Below, in pieces: positions 35,627-45,654 of a stretch of 64,000 nt of DNA. The notes beneath the pieces are model-generated. The model did not search any database. It saw only the letters and a list, made by a program, of their open reading frames with translations, and was not told the origin of the DNA. Origin of the DNA: Croceibacterium salegens (GTDB taxonomy: Bacteria > Pseudomonadota > Alphaproteobacteria > Sphingomonadales > Sphingomonadaceae); the NCBI RefSeq assembly GCF_009827435.1, contig NZ_WTYM01000033.1:62001-126000 (forward strand). Direction: 5' to 3'. Made by a program: the position numbers and the translations under genes. The first letter of the stretch is position 1; each line of letters opens with the position of its first letter.

Positions 35627-36841
35627 CTAGCTCCGCAGCGCCTCGGGACTGCGGACATGCTCCTGGCGGATTCCATGGCCGATGAAGTGGCCGGGGATCC
35701 GCCGCAGCATCGGGTGGCGGTCGAGCACCTTCAGCAGCAGCGGCGGCTCCAGCGGGACGCTCGCCCTGCCCTCGATAAGCGGCTGCAGCACGCGCTCGTG
35801 CGCCTGGCGCTGAGCGCCCTGGATCACCCGGGTCGGCCAGAGCCGGCGCTTCTCAACCGAAGGCAGCAGCGAGTCGACATTCTCACCCCGCGCCAGCGAG
35901 GCGGCGAGGATGTTGGCCGTCGCGACCGCGTCCTGGATGGCGAGGTTGATGCCGATGCCGCCCACCGGGCTCATGGCATGCGCCGCGTCGCCGATGGCCA
36001 ACAATCCCGGGCGTGACCAAGCGGTGAGCCGGTCGAGCGAGACCGACAGCAGCTTTACCGCATCCCAGTCGGGAAGCGCCTCGTCGATGTTGTCGACCTC
36101 GGGCAAGGCAGCCAGCACGTCCTCGCGGAACTTCTCGATCCCGCGCGCCTTGACCTTTTCCGCACCGCCCTTGGCGATGACCGCGGCGCATTGCCAGTAG
36201 TCGCCGCGGTCGATCAGCACGAACAGGCGATAGCCGCGAATGACGCCGCGCAGCGCGGTGCCGGAATGGCTCTTGGGAATGGCGAACCAGAACACGTCGA
36301 TCGGCACGCCGAGCGATTCGAGCGGCAGAACCCGGCGGACCTTCGAATCCCGCCCGTCGCAGCGCAGGACGAGCTTGTTTGCCCGCACGACCTCGCCCGA
36401 GCCCAGCGTGACGCCGACGTAGCGTCCATCCTCCTCGACGAGATCGACGGCCTCGGCCTCCATGCGCAGCGAGAATGTCGGGAAGGCCGCGCCCTCGTCG
36501 CGCAGGAAGTCGAGGAATTCCCACTGCGGCATCATGGCGATAAACGGGGCCGGCATGTGCAGGTGCGACAGGTCGCCGATGGTCAGCTTGCGATCATTGT
36601 ACCAGATCTCGGCGTGGTCGATGCGGTTATGCGGACGCTGCAGGAAGCGTTCGAGCAGCCCTAGCTCTTCGAGGATCTGCATCGTCGAGGGGTGGACAGT
36701 GTCGCCCCGGAAGTCGCGGAAGAATGCGGCGTGCTTCTCCAGCACCGTCACGGAAACTCCCGCGCGGGCGAACAGGTAGCCGGCCATCATCCCGGCCGGC
36801 CCGCCGCCGACTATGATCACATCGCTAGGCGAGCTCGGCAT
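35627..36841 (-). CDS. FAD-dependent aromatic hydroxylase-like oxidoreductase
   Basis: From ATG 36841 (GGAGAGGAGC directly upstream) the protein is 404 residues. It has VIIVGGGPAGMMAGYLFARAG at the N-terminus, CDGRDSKVRR (the DG motif that binds FAD and NAD(P)H in PHBH-type enzymes) and LLAIGDAAHAMSPVGGIGINLAIQDA. These identify a UbiH/PHBH-family class A flavin monooxygenase. The substrate is unknown; it is not next to catabolic genes. The start lies 17 bases inside the end of putP, so the two are probably cotranscribed, an odd pairing. Confidence 0.85.
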   Translation of the reverse strand: MPSSPSDVIIVGGGPAGMMAGYLFARAGVSVTVLEKHAAFFRDFRGDTVHPSTMQILEELGLLERFLQRPHNRIDHAEIWYNDRKLTIGDLSHLHMPAPFIAMMPQWEFLDFLRDEGAAFPTFSLRMEAEAVDLVEEDGRYVGVTLGSGEVVRANKLVLRCDGRDSKVRRVLPLESLGVPIDVFWFAIPKSHSGTALRGVIRGYRLFVLIDRGDYWQCAAVIAKGGAEKVKARGIEKFREDVLAALPEVDNIDEALPDWDAVKLLSVSLDRLTAWSRPGLLAIGDAAHAMSPVGGIGINLAIQDAVATANILAASLARGENVDSLLPSVEKRRLWPTRVIQGAQRQAHERVLQPLIEGRASVPLEPPLLLKVLDRHPMLRRIPGHFIGHGIRQEHVRSPEALRS

Positions 36842-38306
36842 GCTCCTCTCCCTCCGACACACTCGTCGCCCGGCTTAACAGCCAGATTGCCAACCACGAA
36901 GCGATGAAGCCGGGAACGATCTCGTAAACGCCCGGCCCGCCGAGAAGGCGGTCGTTCCAGCCCAGCGCAATCCACGCGATGACCACCGCCGCGCCGACCA
37001 CCAGGCCCGATACCGCCCCGGTCCCGGTCATCCGCTTCCACGTCAGCGAGAGCACGATCAACGGCCCGAACGCGGCGCCGAAACCGGCCCAGGCGTGGCT
37101 GACTAGTCCCAGAACCTCGCTATCGGGGTCGCCGGCAATGAGGATCGCCGCGAGCGCCACCAGCAGCACGCAAATTCGCCCGACATTGACCGCCTCACGC
37201 TCGGTGGCGTCCTTGCGCAGGAACAGGCGGTAGAAGTCTTCGGTCAGTGAACTCGACGAGACCAGCAGCTGCGAGCTGATCGTGCTCATGATCGCGGCGA
37301 GCAGTGCGGCGAACAGGAATCCCGTCACCGCCGGGGAGAAGAGCGCTTCGCTGAGGAAGATGAAGATCGTCTCCGGATCGTCCAGCGCAATCGCGTTGCG
37401 CTCGACGTAGGCGCGGCCTGCCAACCCCACGCCGATGGCGCCGAGCAGGCAGATGAACATCCAGACCATGGCGTAATTGCGCGCGGTGGCGACCTCGCGC
37501 ACCGAGCGCACGGCCATGAAACGCACGATGATGTGCGGCTGGCCGAAATAGCCGAGCCCCCATGTCACCGCCGAAAGCCAGCCAACCGCTGTCAGCCCGT
37601 ATCCAAGATCAAGGAAGCCCGGCTGCACCTGCGTCAGCGAAGCCCCTGCGCTTCCACCCGGCCCGAACATCACCACGAGCGGCATGAACACCAGCGCGGC
37701 GAGCATGATCAAGCCCTGCACGAAGTCGGTCAGGCTGACCGCAAGAAAGCCGCCGATCATGGTGTAGGCCAGCACAACGCCCGCGGTGAGCCAGATGCCG
37801 GTGGCGTAGTCGCTCATCCCGCCAACGTCGAACAGGCCGGCAAAGGCTGTCTGGAACAGCTTGCCACCCCCGACCAGCCCGGCCGCGGTGTAGACCGTGA
37901 AGAACAGCACCACGATCACCGCCGAGGTCACGCGCAGGGCGATGGCCTTGTCGGGGAAGCGGTTGGCGAGGAATTCGGGGATGGTCAGCGCATTGCCGTA
38001 ATCGACCGTCTGCTGCCTAAGGCGCGGCGCGACGACGATCCAGTTGACCAGCGCACCGACGAACAGCCCGATGCCGATCCACGCCTCGACCAGTCCCGAG
38101 GCATAGAGCGCGCCCGGGAGACCGAGCAGCAACCACCCCGACATGTCCGAAGCCCCGGCCGAGAGTGCCGCCACCGCCGGATGGAGGTTGCGCCCCCCGA
38201 GGAGATAGCCCTCGCTGTCGGACGTCGATTTGCGCCAGGCGTAGAGGCCGATGGCGAGCATGAGGATGAAGTAGAGGGCGAGAGAAATCAGGGTGCCTGT
38301 ATGCAT
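36825..38306 (-). CDS. putP: Sodium/proline symporter
   Basis: This solute:sodium symporter of about 493 residues has 13 predicted helices. Segments such as GGRNLHPAVAALSAGASDMSGWLLLGLPGALY, FTVYTAAGLVGGGKLF, WGLGYFGQPHIIVRFMAV and LGLVSHAWAGFGAAFGPL follow E. coli PutP closely, including residues of the first helix region and SAGASDMSGW that line the Na+/proline sites. The likely role is proline uptake for nutrition or osmoprotection. ATG 38306 is preferred with AAGG seven bases upstream; a GTG two codons earlier is in frame. Confidence 0.92.
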   Translation of the reverse strand: MHTGTLISLALYFILMLAIGLYAWRKSTSDSEGYLLGGRNLHPAVAALSAGASDMSGWLLLGLPGALYASGLVEAWIGIGLFVGALVNWIVVAPRLRQQTVDYGNALTIPEFLANRFPDKAIALRVTSAVIVVLFFTVYTAAGLVGGGKLFQTAFAGLFDVGGMSDYATGIWLTAGVVLAYTMIGGFLAVSLTDFVQGLIMLAALVFMPLVVMFGPGGSAGASLTQVQPGFLDLGYGLTAVGWLSAVTWGLGYFGQPHIIVRFMAVRSVREVATARNYAMVWMFICLLGAIGVGLAGRAYVERNAIALDDPETIFIFLSEALFSPAVTGFLFAALLAAIMSTISSQLLVSSSSLTEDFYRLFLRKDATEREAVNVGRICVLLVALAAILIAGDPDSEVLGLVSHAWAGFGAAFGPLIVLSLTWKRMTGTGAVSGLVVGAAVVIAWIALGWNDRLLGGPGVYEIVPGFIASWLAIWLLSRATSVSEGEEHAELA

Positions 38307-38416
38307 AGGCACGCCTTCATAGGGACTGAGGCTGCTGTGTCACCCTTTGTGGGGAAACAGTCGCTTACCCGCCGCGGTGCGTTGCCGCCTGCCCGGCCAG
38401 CCTGCATAACCGCGCG

Positions 38417-40183
38417 ATGCACGGCGAAGCCATCTCCCCCGTCATGTCGGACGCGCTGGTGATCCTCGGCGCAGCGGGGATCGTCATTCCGGTCTTCGCC
38501 CGCTTCCGCATCACCCCGGTGATCGGTTTCATCCTCGTCGGCGTGCTGGTCGGACCCTACGGCCTCGGTCGGATGGTGTTCGAATACGACTGGCTCACCT
38601 GGGTCACTATCACCGATCCGCAGCGGCTCGAACCCTTTGCCGAATTCGGCATCACCCTGTTGCTGTTCACCATCGGGCTGGAGCTCTCGTTCAACCGGCT
38701 CTGGGCGATGCGCCGGATGGTGTTCGGCCTCGGCGCGCTGGAGTTGCTGGTGATCGGCCTGCTGCTCGCCTCGTTCCTCGGAATGATGGGGCAATACTGG
38801 ACCGGGGCGCTCGGCCTCGGCCTCGCCCTCGCGCTCAGTTCGACCGCCCTGGTCCTGCCGATGACCAACCAGAACTCCGCTGTCGGCCGCGCCGCGCTGT
38901 CGATGTTGCTGTTCGAGGACATCGCCATCGTCCCGATAATCTTCACCCTCGGCGCACTGGCGCCCTACGCCGGGGCAGACGGGCTTGGTGGGCTGTTCAC
39001 GACCGTCTGGCAGGGCGTGCTGATGGTGCTGGCGATGATGGTCGTGGGACGGTTCGCCCTGCCCCGGCTGTTCGCCCAGGCGGCGCGGACCAAAAGTCCC
39101 GAACTGTTCCTCGCCGCCAGCATGCTGGTAGTCATCGGCGCCAGCCTCGCCACCGCGCTGGTCGGGCTTTCGCCCATCGTCGGCGCGCTGATCGCCGGCC
39201 TGCTCATCGCCGAAACGGAATACCACGCCGAGGTTGAAGGGATCATGGACCCGTTCAAGGGCCTCGCGCTGGGGATCTTCCTGATCACCGTCGGCATGGG
39301 CATCGACCTGTCGACGATCTGGAACAACTTCGGGCCTATCGCGCTGGCGGTGGTCGCGGTGCTCTCGCTCAAGGCGGTGGTGACGATGGTCCTGCTGCGG
39401 ATGATGGGCGCACGGCCGAGCACAGCGGCGGAGACGGGCCTGCTCATGGCCAGCCCTTCCGAAACCACCCTGATCGTGCTGGCCGCCGCGACCAGCGCGC
39501 TGCTCATCCAGCCCGGCACAGCCCAATTCTGGCAGATTGTTACCGCCATCGGCCTGACCATCACGCCATTGCTCGCCAAGGCTGGACAGGCGATAGCGCG
39601 CCGGGTCGAACCACTTCCGGAGGCAGCCACGCTCGGGGAAGGCCCGGACGAGGAGCGCGTAGTGATCGTCGGCTGCGGGCGCGTCGGGCGGTTGGTGGCC
39701 GACATGCTCAAGGTCCACGGCCGGCCCTATGTCGCGATCGATTCGGACACCGACCTGATCGACCGCTGCCGGCGCGACGGATACAACGCGGTGTTCGGCA
39801 ATGCCGCTCGGCCGCGGTCGCTCGAAAAGCTCGGCATCGAACGCGCCCCGGCGGTGATCCTGACCATGGACGAGCCGGTGCTCGCGCAATCGATCACTCG
39901 CAAGCTGCGCTCCGCCCACCCGGACCTGCCGATCATCGCCCGCGCCCGCGACACCGGTCATGCCGCCGAACTGTACCGCAACGGCGCCAGCACCGCGGTG
40001 CCCGAAACGCTCGAGGCGAGCCTGCAGTTGTCCGAAGCCGTGCTGGTCGAGCTCGGCGTGGCGATGGGGCCGGTCATCGCCAGCATCCACGAGAAGCGCG
40101 ACGAATTCCGCGAGATGATCCGCGAAGGCGGGGCGCTGGAGCACAAGCCCAAGCTGCGGACGAGCACGCTGGAGCGCGGCTGA
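38417..40183 (+). CDS. Kef-type K+/H+ antiporter with RCK (TrkA-N) domain, YbaL-like
   Basis: This 588-residue CPA2 family protein has about twelve helices to residue 390, including GLELSFNRLW and the LALSSTALVLP region of the exchanger core. A cytosolic RCK/TrkA-N Rossmann domain follows, with VVIVGCGRVGRLVADMLKVHG (about 414-434). YbaL/KefB-like proteins exchange K+ for H+ under ligand control. The order helix bundle then RCK matches YbaL. No KefF/KefG partner gene is present. It is divergent from putP across 110 bp, and a dispersed repeat follows its stop. Confidence 0.88.
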   Translation: MHGEAISPVMSDALVILGAAGIVIPVFARFRITPVIGFILVGVLVGPYGLGRMVFEYDWLTWVTITDPQRLEPFAEFGITLLLFTIGLELSFNRLWAMRRMVFGLGALELLVIGLLLASFLGMMGQYWTGALGLGLALALSSTALVLPMTNQNSAVGRAALSMLLFEDIAIVPIIFTLGALAPYAGADGLGGLFTTVWQGVLMVLAMMVVGRFALPRLFAQAARTKSPELFLAASMLVVIGASLATALVGLSPIVGALIAGLLIAETEYHAEVEGIMDPFKGLALGIFLITVGMGIDLSTIWNNFGPIALAVVAVLSLKAVVTMVLLRMMGARPSTAAETGLLMASPSETTLIVLAAATSALLIQPGTAQFWQIVTAIGLTITPLLAKAGQAIARRVEPLPEAATLGEGPDEERVVIVGCGRVGRLVADMLKVHGRPYVAIDSDTDLIDRCRRDGYNAVFGNAARPRSLEKLGIERAPAVILTMDEPVLAQSITRKLRSAHPDLPIIARARDTGHAAELYRNGASTAVPETLEASLQLSEAVLVELGVAMGPVIASIHEKRDEFREMIREGGALEHKPKLRTSTLERG

Positions 40184-40195
40184 CCCCGGCGAAGT

Positions 40196-40275
40196 TCAAA
40201 CGAGGTTGACACATCTGACAGTGTCCTGGGGCAAAACTCCGCCATGCTCTGACCTCATGAGAAGGCGGACGCGAA
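40196..40275 (-). repeat. Dispersed intergenic repeat, copy B
   Basis: This segment matches copy A (17497-17574) on the opposite strand with roughly 31 of 36 identities in the core (40204-40239) and the same flanking blocks. It lies between the antiporter and alaS, beginning 12 bp after the antiporter stop. On the minus strand the frame through it ends QDTVRCVNLV-stop, parallel to QDTVNSVNRV-stop of copy A. Homology may extend further to about 40320, but that part has no counterpart in this window. Confidence 0.65.
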
Positions 40276-40347
40276 GCAACCAGGTGCGGACGGGCGAATC
40301 ATGCCCGCAGGCAAGCACACGCAACACCTTGTAGGACAGCGATTTTT

Positions 40348-43014
40348 CTAGACGGTCTCGCTCGCCAGCGCCTCGCGCACCGCGGCAAGCGCAGCATCGG
40401 CCTTGTCGCCATCCGGTCCGCCGCCCTGCGCCATGTCGGCGCGGCCACCGCCGCCCTTGCCGCCGAGCGCCGCGACGCCGGCCTGGACCAGCGCGACGGC
40501 ATCGAAGCGGCCGGTGAGGTCGTCGGTGACGGCCACGGCGAACGCCGCCCGGCCCTCGTTGACTGCAACGATCGCAGCCACACCCGAGCCCATGCGGTTC
40601 TTCGCCTCGTCGAGCAGACCGCGCAGTTCCTTGGGGTTCATCCCGTCGAGCACCTGGCCCGAGAACTTCACGCCCGCGATTTCCTCGTCCGCCGAGGGCG
40701 CAGCCCCGCCTCCGCCGCCGAGCGCCAGCGCCTTCTTTGCATCGGCCAGCTCGCGTTCGAGTTTGCGGCGTTCCTCGACCAGCGCGGCGACGCGCGCCTC
40801 GACCTCGTCGGGCGCGGTCTTGAGCGTCGCGGCGACCGCCTTGAGCGCTTCCTCGCGGCCGACGACCCATTGCCGCGCGGCCTCGCCGGTCAGCGCCTCG
40901 ATGCGGCGCACCCCGGATGAGACGGCGCTTTCGGAAACGATGCGGAACAGCCCGATGTCGCCGGTGGCGCGCACGTGGGTTCCGCCGCACAGTTCGACCG
41001 AGTAGCTCTTCCCGCTGCCCTGCCAGTTGCTGTTGCCCATCGACAGGACGCGGACCTCGTCGCCGTACTTCTCTCCGAACAGCGCCATCGCCCCGGCCTC
41101 GATGGCGTCGTCGGGGCTCATCAGGCGGGTGCCGACCGTCTCGTTGAGACGGATCTCGGCGTTCACTTCGGCTTCGACCGCCGCGATTTCCTCGGCGGTC
41201 AGCGCCTTGGGGTGCGAGAAGTCGAAGCGCAGGCGATCGTCGGCAACCAGCGAGCCCTTCTGCGTCACGTGCTCGCCAAGCGCGTTGCGTAGCGCGGCGT
41301 GCAGCAGGTGGGTCGCCGAATGGTTGGCGCGAATGCGGTCGCGGCGCGGCGTGTCGACTGTCAGGTGGACGCTGTCGCCTACGCTGATCGAGCCCCTGTC
41401 GACATGCCCGTGCATCGCATGCAGGCGGCCGAGCGGCTTGGAGGTTTCGGTCACGCTGATGGCGAGGTCGTTTGCCCCGGCGATCCGCCCGGAATCGCCG
41501 GTCTGGCCTCCGCTTTCGCCGTAGAACGGAGTCTGGTTGGTCAGCACGACGACGTCCTGCCCTGCCTCGGCCTTCGCCACTTCCTTGCCGTCGACGACGA
41601 GCGCGACCACCCTGCCCTCGACTTCGGTCGAGGTGTAGCCGGTGAATTCGCTCGACCCCTCGCGCTCGGCGATGTCGAACCAGATTTCGTCGTCGGCCGC
41701 GGCGCCCGAGCCCTTCCACGCGGCGCGGGCCGCTTCCTTCTGCCGCGCCATGGCGACATCGAATCCGGCCTTGTCGACGCCTATGCCGCGGGCGCGCAGG
41801 GCGTCTTCGGTCAGGTCGTATGGGAAACCGTAGGTGTCGTAGAGCTTGAACGCGGTTTCGCCCGGCAGCTCGCCACCCTCGGCAAGCCCGGCGGTTTCCT
41901 CGTCGAGCAGGCGCAGGCCCTTGTCGAGAGTCTGGCGGAAGCGCGTCTCCTCGCGCTCGAGCGTCTCCTGGATCAGCGGGCGGGCCCGCGCGAGCTCGGG
42001 ATAATGCGCGCCCATCTCGGTCACCAGCGCCGGGACGAGGCGATGCATCAGCGGGTCCTTGGCACCGAGCAGGTGGGCGTGGCGCATCGCGCGGCGCATG
42101 ATGCGGCGCAGGACGTAGCCGCGCCCTTCGTTCGAGGGCAGCACACCGTCGGCCATCAGGAAGCTGGTCGAGCGCAGGTGGTCGGCGATGACGCGGTGGC
42201 TGGCGATGGTTTCGCCGTCCGCTGCACTACCCAGGAGCGATTCGCTGGCCTCGATCAGGGCGCGGAAGGTGTCCGTCTCGAACACGTTCTGCTGGCCTTG
42301 CATGACGCTGGCGATGCGCTCGAGACCCATGCCAGTATCGATGCTCGGGCGCGGAAGGTCGCCCACGATTTCGTCGTTGGCCTGCACGTGCTGCATGAAC
42401 ACGAGGTTCCAGATCTCGACGAAGCGATCGCCGTCCTCGTCGGGCGATCCCGGCGGGCCGCCGGCAACAGGCGAACCGTAATCGTAAAAGATTTCCGAGC
42501 AGGGCCCGCACGGGCCGTCCGGACCCGCGGCCCAGAAATTGTCCTTTGTGGCGATGCGGACGATCTTGTCCTCGGGCAGCCCGGCGATCTTGCGCCACAG
42601 GTCGTGCGCCTGGTCGTCGGTATGGTAGATCGTGACCATCAGCCGCTCGCGGTCGAGACCGAGTTCGCGCGTGACAAGGTTCCACGCCAGCTCGATCGCG
42701 CGTTCCTTAAAGTAATCGCCGAAGCTGAAGTTGCCGAGCATCTCGAAGAACGTCAGGTGGCGCGCGGTGTAGCCGACGTTGTCGAGGTCGTTGTGCTTGC
42801 CCCCGGCGCGCACGCACTTCTGGCTGCTCGCCGCGCGCGGCGCGGGCGGGCTTTCGAGGCCGGTGAAGACGTTCTTGAACGGCACCATGCCGGCCGCGAC
42901 GAACATCAGCGTCGGGTCGTTGTACGGCACCAGCGGGGCGCTGGGCGCGATGTAATGCTCGTTACCCGCGAAATAGTCGAGGAATGCGCGGCGGATGTCG
43001 TTCGTCGATTGCAT
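40348..43014 (-). CDS. alaS: Alanine--tRNA ligase
   Basis: This 888-residue class II synthetase has the catalytic domain ([53 protein letters not shown]), the editing domain with zinc ligands HSATH and CGGTH (about 570-690), and the C-Ala domain with a glycine-rich [16 protein letters not shown] end that carries DHHA1 features. All parts are present at the usual length. ATG 43014 is the family start; codons upstream in frame are not conserved. It lies 163 bp from the antiporter gene, a gap that holds repeat copy B. Confidence 0.97.
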   Translation of the reverse strand: MQSTNDIRRAFLDYFAGNEHYIAPSAPLVPYNDPTLMFVAAGMVPFKNVFTGLESPPAPRAASSQKCVRAGGKHNDLDNVGYTARHLTFFEMLGNFSFGDYFKERAIELAWNLVTRELGLDRERLMVTIYHTDDQAHDLWRKIAGLPEDKIVRIATKDNFWAAGPDGPCGPCSEIFYDYGSPVAGGPPGSPDEDGDRFVEIWNLVFMQHVQANDEIVGDLPRPSIDTGMGLERIASVMQGQQNVFETDTFRALIEASESLLGSAADGETIASHRVIADHLRSTSFLMADGVLPSNEGRGYVLRRIMRRAMRHAHLLGAKDPLMHRLVPALVTEMGAHYPELARARPLIQETLEREETRFRQTLDKGLRLLDEETAGLAEGGELPGETAFKLYDTYGFPYDLTEDALRARGIGVDKAGFDVAMARQKEAARAAWKGSGAAADDEIWFDIAEREGSSEFTGYTSTEVEGRVVALVVDGKEVAKAEAGQDVVVLTNQTPFYGESGGQTGDSGRIAGANDLAISVTETSKPLGRLHAMHGHVDRGSISVGDSVHLTVDTPRRDRIRANHSATHLLHAALRNALGEHVTQKGSLVADDRLRFDFSHPKALTAEEIAAVEAEVNAEIRLNETVGTRLMSPDDAIEAGAMALFGEKYGDEVRVLSMGNSNWQGSGKSYSVELCGGTHVRATGDIGLFRIVSESAVSSGVRRIEALTGEAARQWVVGREEALKAVAATLKTAPDEVEARVAALVEERRKLERELADAKKALALGGGGGAAPSADEEIAGVKFSGQVLDGMNPKELRGLLDEAKNRMGSGVAAIVAVNEGRAAFAVAVTDDLTGRFDAVALVQAGVAALGGKGGGGRADMAQGGGPDGDKADAALAAVREALASETV

Positions 43015-43086
43015 GGAAGGCGAGTTAGGGCCTCGCGCCGCCAGCGACAAGACGATTAAGCCGGTCGAATTGAGCGAATCCGGCGA

Positions 43087-43428
43087 TCAGTCGCGTTGCC
43101 AGATCGCCACTTCGATGCTGTCCGGGTCGGTGAAGTGGAAACGTCGGCCTCCGGGAAAATCAAAGATGGGCTTCACGATAGTGCCGCCTGCGGCCTCGAC
43201 CTGCGCCAGCGAGGCCTCAAGATCGTTGCTCTCGATCACCGCGAGCGGCGGACCTTTCGTCTCCGCATCGAGCCCGAGATCGGTGTCATCGGTGGTCGTC
43301 GCGGCGTAAGTGGGACCAAAGTCCGTGAACTGCCACCCCAGGGCCGCGCTGTAGAAGTCACGCGAACGTCCGCTGTCGGCCACGCGAAGCTCGAAATAGT
43401 TCAGGCGATGCTTCGGGCTGTTCGACAT
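43087..43428 (-). CDS. VOC (glyoxalase/bleomycin resistance) family protein
   Basis: This 113-residue protein has two beta-alpha-beta-beta-beta modules of the vicinal-oxygen-chelate fold (NYFELRVADSGRSRDFYSAALGWQF; then LAVIESNDLEASLAQVEAAGGTIV and FHFTDPDSIEVAIWQ). Metal-ligand positions are partly kept (E at FELRV; E in IEVAIW). The substrate is unknown. GGAG lies seven bases before ATG 43428. Spacing to the methyltransferase upstream is only 25 bp, so they may be cotranscribed. Confidence 0.8.
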   Translation of the reverse strand: MSNSPKHRLNYFELRVADSGRSRDFYSAALGWQFTDFGPTYAATTTDDTDLGLDAETKGPPLAVIESNDLEASLAQVEAAGGTIVKPIFDFPGGRRFHFTDPDSIEVAIWQRD

Positions 43429-43453
43429 GGCTCTCTCCTCAGTTACGGGCAAG

Positions 43454-44278
43454 TCACGGTCTATGCGCGGTCACGATCCACGCCGCCGCCTTGAGCGCTA
43501 CAACGCGATCCTTGGAGTGACGCTGGGCTAACTGGCGGATCGCTGCGATCCATTCGTCCCGCGTGGCATCGTCCACCTGCGAGAGCCGTTCGGCGGCAGG
43601 GCCGATCGAGGTCCAGTAACTCACGGCATCCTCGACCGGATCAGGCCCGGCCCCGGTGACCATGGCGAGATCGACCGCCTCGAAACGTACATCGCTCCAC
43701 CCGCCACTTTCGAGCACCGAGCGCGTGTAGTCACGGTCGGCAAAGGCGAAGGGGCCCGGCGCGCGCGGATCGGGTGCTGGGCCCTCAACCGGCGGAAGCA
43801 CTGCCGCCACTTCGCTGAAGACCGGGTTCTCCGCCGGGGGACGGAAGCACGAAAACATGAGATTCGCCCCGGCAGCGGAGAAGCTGGAGATATTGGCGAA
43901 GGCGGCGACGGGATCGGGAAAGAACATCACCCCATGGCGCGAGACGACGAGGTCGGGCGCCTCTCCGGGTTCCGGGCGCCAGGTCGCGGCGTCGGCGGTG
44001 ACAAAATTCACGTTGCTTAGATGCGCCCCGCGCCTCTCGGCTGCAGCCACGAGATCGTCCGAAATGTCGACTCCGGTAATGTTGGCGTGCGGTCGTCCCC
44101 GTGCCAGAGCGAGGGAGAGTTCACCGGCACCGCAGCCGATATCGACCACGCGCTCGAATTTGAAGTCCCGGCTGCGCGCGAGGAGTCGTTCAGTCAGGCC
44201 GCCGAAGCTGCGGTCGGTGCGCTGCCACTCGGCGGCCCAGGCCTTCCCCGTCCTGCCCTGCCAGTCGCGAACTTCCAT
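43454..44278 (-). CDS. Class I SAM-dependent methyltransferase
   Basis: This 274-residue protein has motif I VVDIGCGAGELSLALA, the acidic ITGVDISDDLVAAAE, DLVVSRHGVMFFPDP and a C-terminal helical part, like UbiE/Methyltransf_11-type enzymes. The start WQGRTGKAWAAEWQRTDRSFGGLTERLL is typical of a widespread alphaproteobacterial group of unknown substrate. ATG 44278 is preceded by GGAG; the longer in-frame N-terminus is arginine-rich and unlikely. It lies between recA and the VOC gene on the same strand. Confidence 0.82.
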   Translation of the reverse strand: MEVRDWQGRTGKAWAAEWQRTDRSFGGLTERLLARSRDFKFERVVDIGCGAGELSLALARGRPHANITGVDISDDLVAAAERRGAHLSNVNFVTADAATWRPEPGEAPDLVVSRHGVMFFPDPVAAFANISSFSAAGANLMFSCFRPPAENPVFSEVAAVLPPVEGPAPDPRAPGPFAFADRDYTRSVLESGGWSDVRFEAVDLAMVTGAGPDPVEDAVSYWTSIGPAAERLSQVDDATRDEWIAAIRQLAQRHSKDRVVALKAAAWIVTAHRP

Positions 44279-44426
44279 TGCCTTGCTCCACTCCGCTGCT
44301 CTGTCCGGCGTTCTTGCCGCAGCCCGGGGGGAAACGAAAGAGGCCGGCGCGCACCCCTTGAGGTAGTTTCGCACCGGCCCCGGTTTCGTACCGCCTGCCC
44401 CCGGTCAGGGGCGCGCGGGTTGAGGA

Positions 44427-45497
44427 TCAGTCTTCGGAGTCCGCGTCCGGCCCCGTCATCATCTCCTCGGCGACCTCGTCGGTGCGGCTGCGGATCGCAG
44501 CTTCCAACTTGTCGCAAACTTCGGAATTTTCCTTGAGATACTGCTTGGCGTTCTCGCGGCCCTGACCGATGCGGATCGAGTCGTAGGAGAACCAAGAGCC
44601 CGACTTCTCGACCAGCCCGGCCTTGACGCCGAGATCGAGGATCTCGCCGATCTTCGAGATGCCTTCGCCGTACATGATGTCGAATTCGACCTGCTTGAAC
44701 GGCGGGGCGACCTTGTTCTTGACCACCTTCACCCGGGTCGTGTTGCCGACGATATCGTCACGGTCCTTGATCTGCCCGGTGCGACGGATGTCGAGCCGGA
44801 CCGAAGCGTAGAACTTGAGCGCGTTGCCGCCGGTCGTGGTCTCCGGATTGCCGTACATCACGCCGATCTTCATGCGCAGCTGGTTGATGAAGATGACCAT
44901 GCACTTCGAACGGTTGATCGAGCCGGTCAGCTTGCGCAGCGACTGCGACATGAGGCGGGCCTGCAGGCCGACGTGGCTGTCACCCATCTCGCCCTCGATC
45001 TCGGCGCGCGGGACGAGCGCTGCAACCGAGTCGACCACCAGCACGTCGATCGCGTTCGAGCGGACCAAGGTGTCGGTAATCTCCAGCGCCTGCTCGCCCG
45101 TGTCGGGCTGCGAGACGATCAGCTCGTCGATGTCGACGCCGAGCTTCTTGGCATAGACCGGGTCGAGCGCGTGTTCGGCGTCAACGAAAGCGGCGGTGCC
45201 GCCGTTCTTCTGCGCTTCGGCGATGACGTGCAGCGCCAGCGTGGTCTTGCCCGAGCTTTCCGGCCCATAGACCTCGATCACCCGGCCCTTCGGCAAGCCG
45301 CCGACGCCAAGCGCGATATCCAGTCCAAGCGATCCGGTCGAAATCGTTTCGACCTGCATCGTTTCCTTCTGGCCCAGCTTCATCGCCGAGCCCTTGCCGA
45401 ACGCGCGGTCGATCTGTGCCAGCGCGGCGTCGAGCGCCTTCTGACGGTCCGTGTCCACCTCTTTACCTTCCACCAGTTTCAGGTTCGCCGCCGCCAT
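44427..45497 (-). CDS. recA: Recombinase A
   Basis: RecA forms the filament that performs homologous recombination and activates LexA self-cleavage. Walker A GPESSGKT (78-85), [42 protein letters not shown] and the acidic C-terminus (TGPDADSED) are intact; length is 356 residues. ATG 45497 has GGAGG eight bases upstream. An SOS box overlaps the predicted -35 element, so it is expected to be DNA-damage inducible. Downstream methyltransferase and VOC genes lie 148 bp away and are probably separate. Confidence 0.98.
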   Translation of the reverse strand: MAAANLKLVEGKEVDTDRQKALDAALAQIDRAFGKGSAMKLGQKETMQVETISTGSLGLDIALGVGGLPKGRVIEVYGPESSGKTTLALHVIAEAQKNGGTAAFVDAEHALDPVYAKKLGVDIDELIVSQPDTGEQALEITDTLVRSNAIDVLVVDSVAALVPRAEIEGEMGDSHVGLQARLMSQSLRKLTGSINRSKCMVIFINQLRMKIGVMYGNPETTTGGNALKFYASVRLDIRRTGQIKDRDDIVGNTTRVKVVKNKVAPPFKQVEFDIMYGEGISKIGEILDLGVKAGLVEKSGSWFSYDSIRIGQGRENAKQYLKENSEVCDKLEAAIRSRTDEVAEEMMTGPDADSED

Positions 45498-45563
45498 GAC
45501 ACATGCCTCCATCGCTTCCTAGGGGTGGGGCCGGGGTTGGCCCCAACTCCCTGTTGGATTTGC

Positions 45564-45592
45564 GATGTATTCCATTTGTTCTCATGGAACAA
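45564..45592 (-). promoter_or_regulatory. recA promoter (-35 TTGTTC, -10 TACATC)
   Basis: On the minus strand TTGTTC (45592-45587) and TACATC (45569-45564) are separated by 17 bases. The element lies about 70 bp before the recA start codon, and the -35 hexamer overlaps the SOS box. Confidence 0.6.
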
Positions 45593-45601
45593 GGGGGGAA
45601 C
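45587..45601 (-). promoter_or_regulatory. LexA SOS box of the alphaproteobacterial type (GTTC-N7-GTTC)
   Basis: The minus strand reads GTTCCCCCCTTGTTC, an exact direct repeat of GTTC with seven bases between. This is the known LexA operator form in Alphaproteobacteria. It overlaps the -35 of the recA promoter, the right place for repression. A second GTTC/GAAC pair immediately downstream adds a short inverted repeat. Confidence 0.85.
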
Positions 45602-45654
45602 GAAACTTTTTCGGACCCCACCGTCAGACCTGTTTTGCGCCTTGCGTGAGGAGT

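Noticed and set aside
40276-40347. Minus-strand frame continuing from repeat copy B toward alaS as a real gene
   Set aside because: The open frame runs back in the wrong frame through alaS and only the repeat end is shared with copy A. It is better explained as a repeat.
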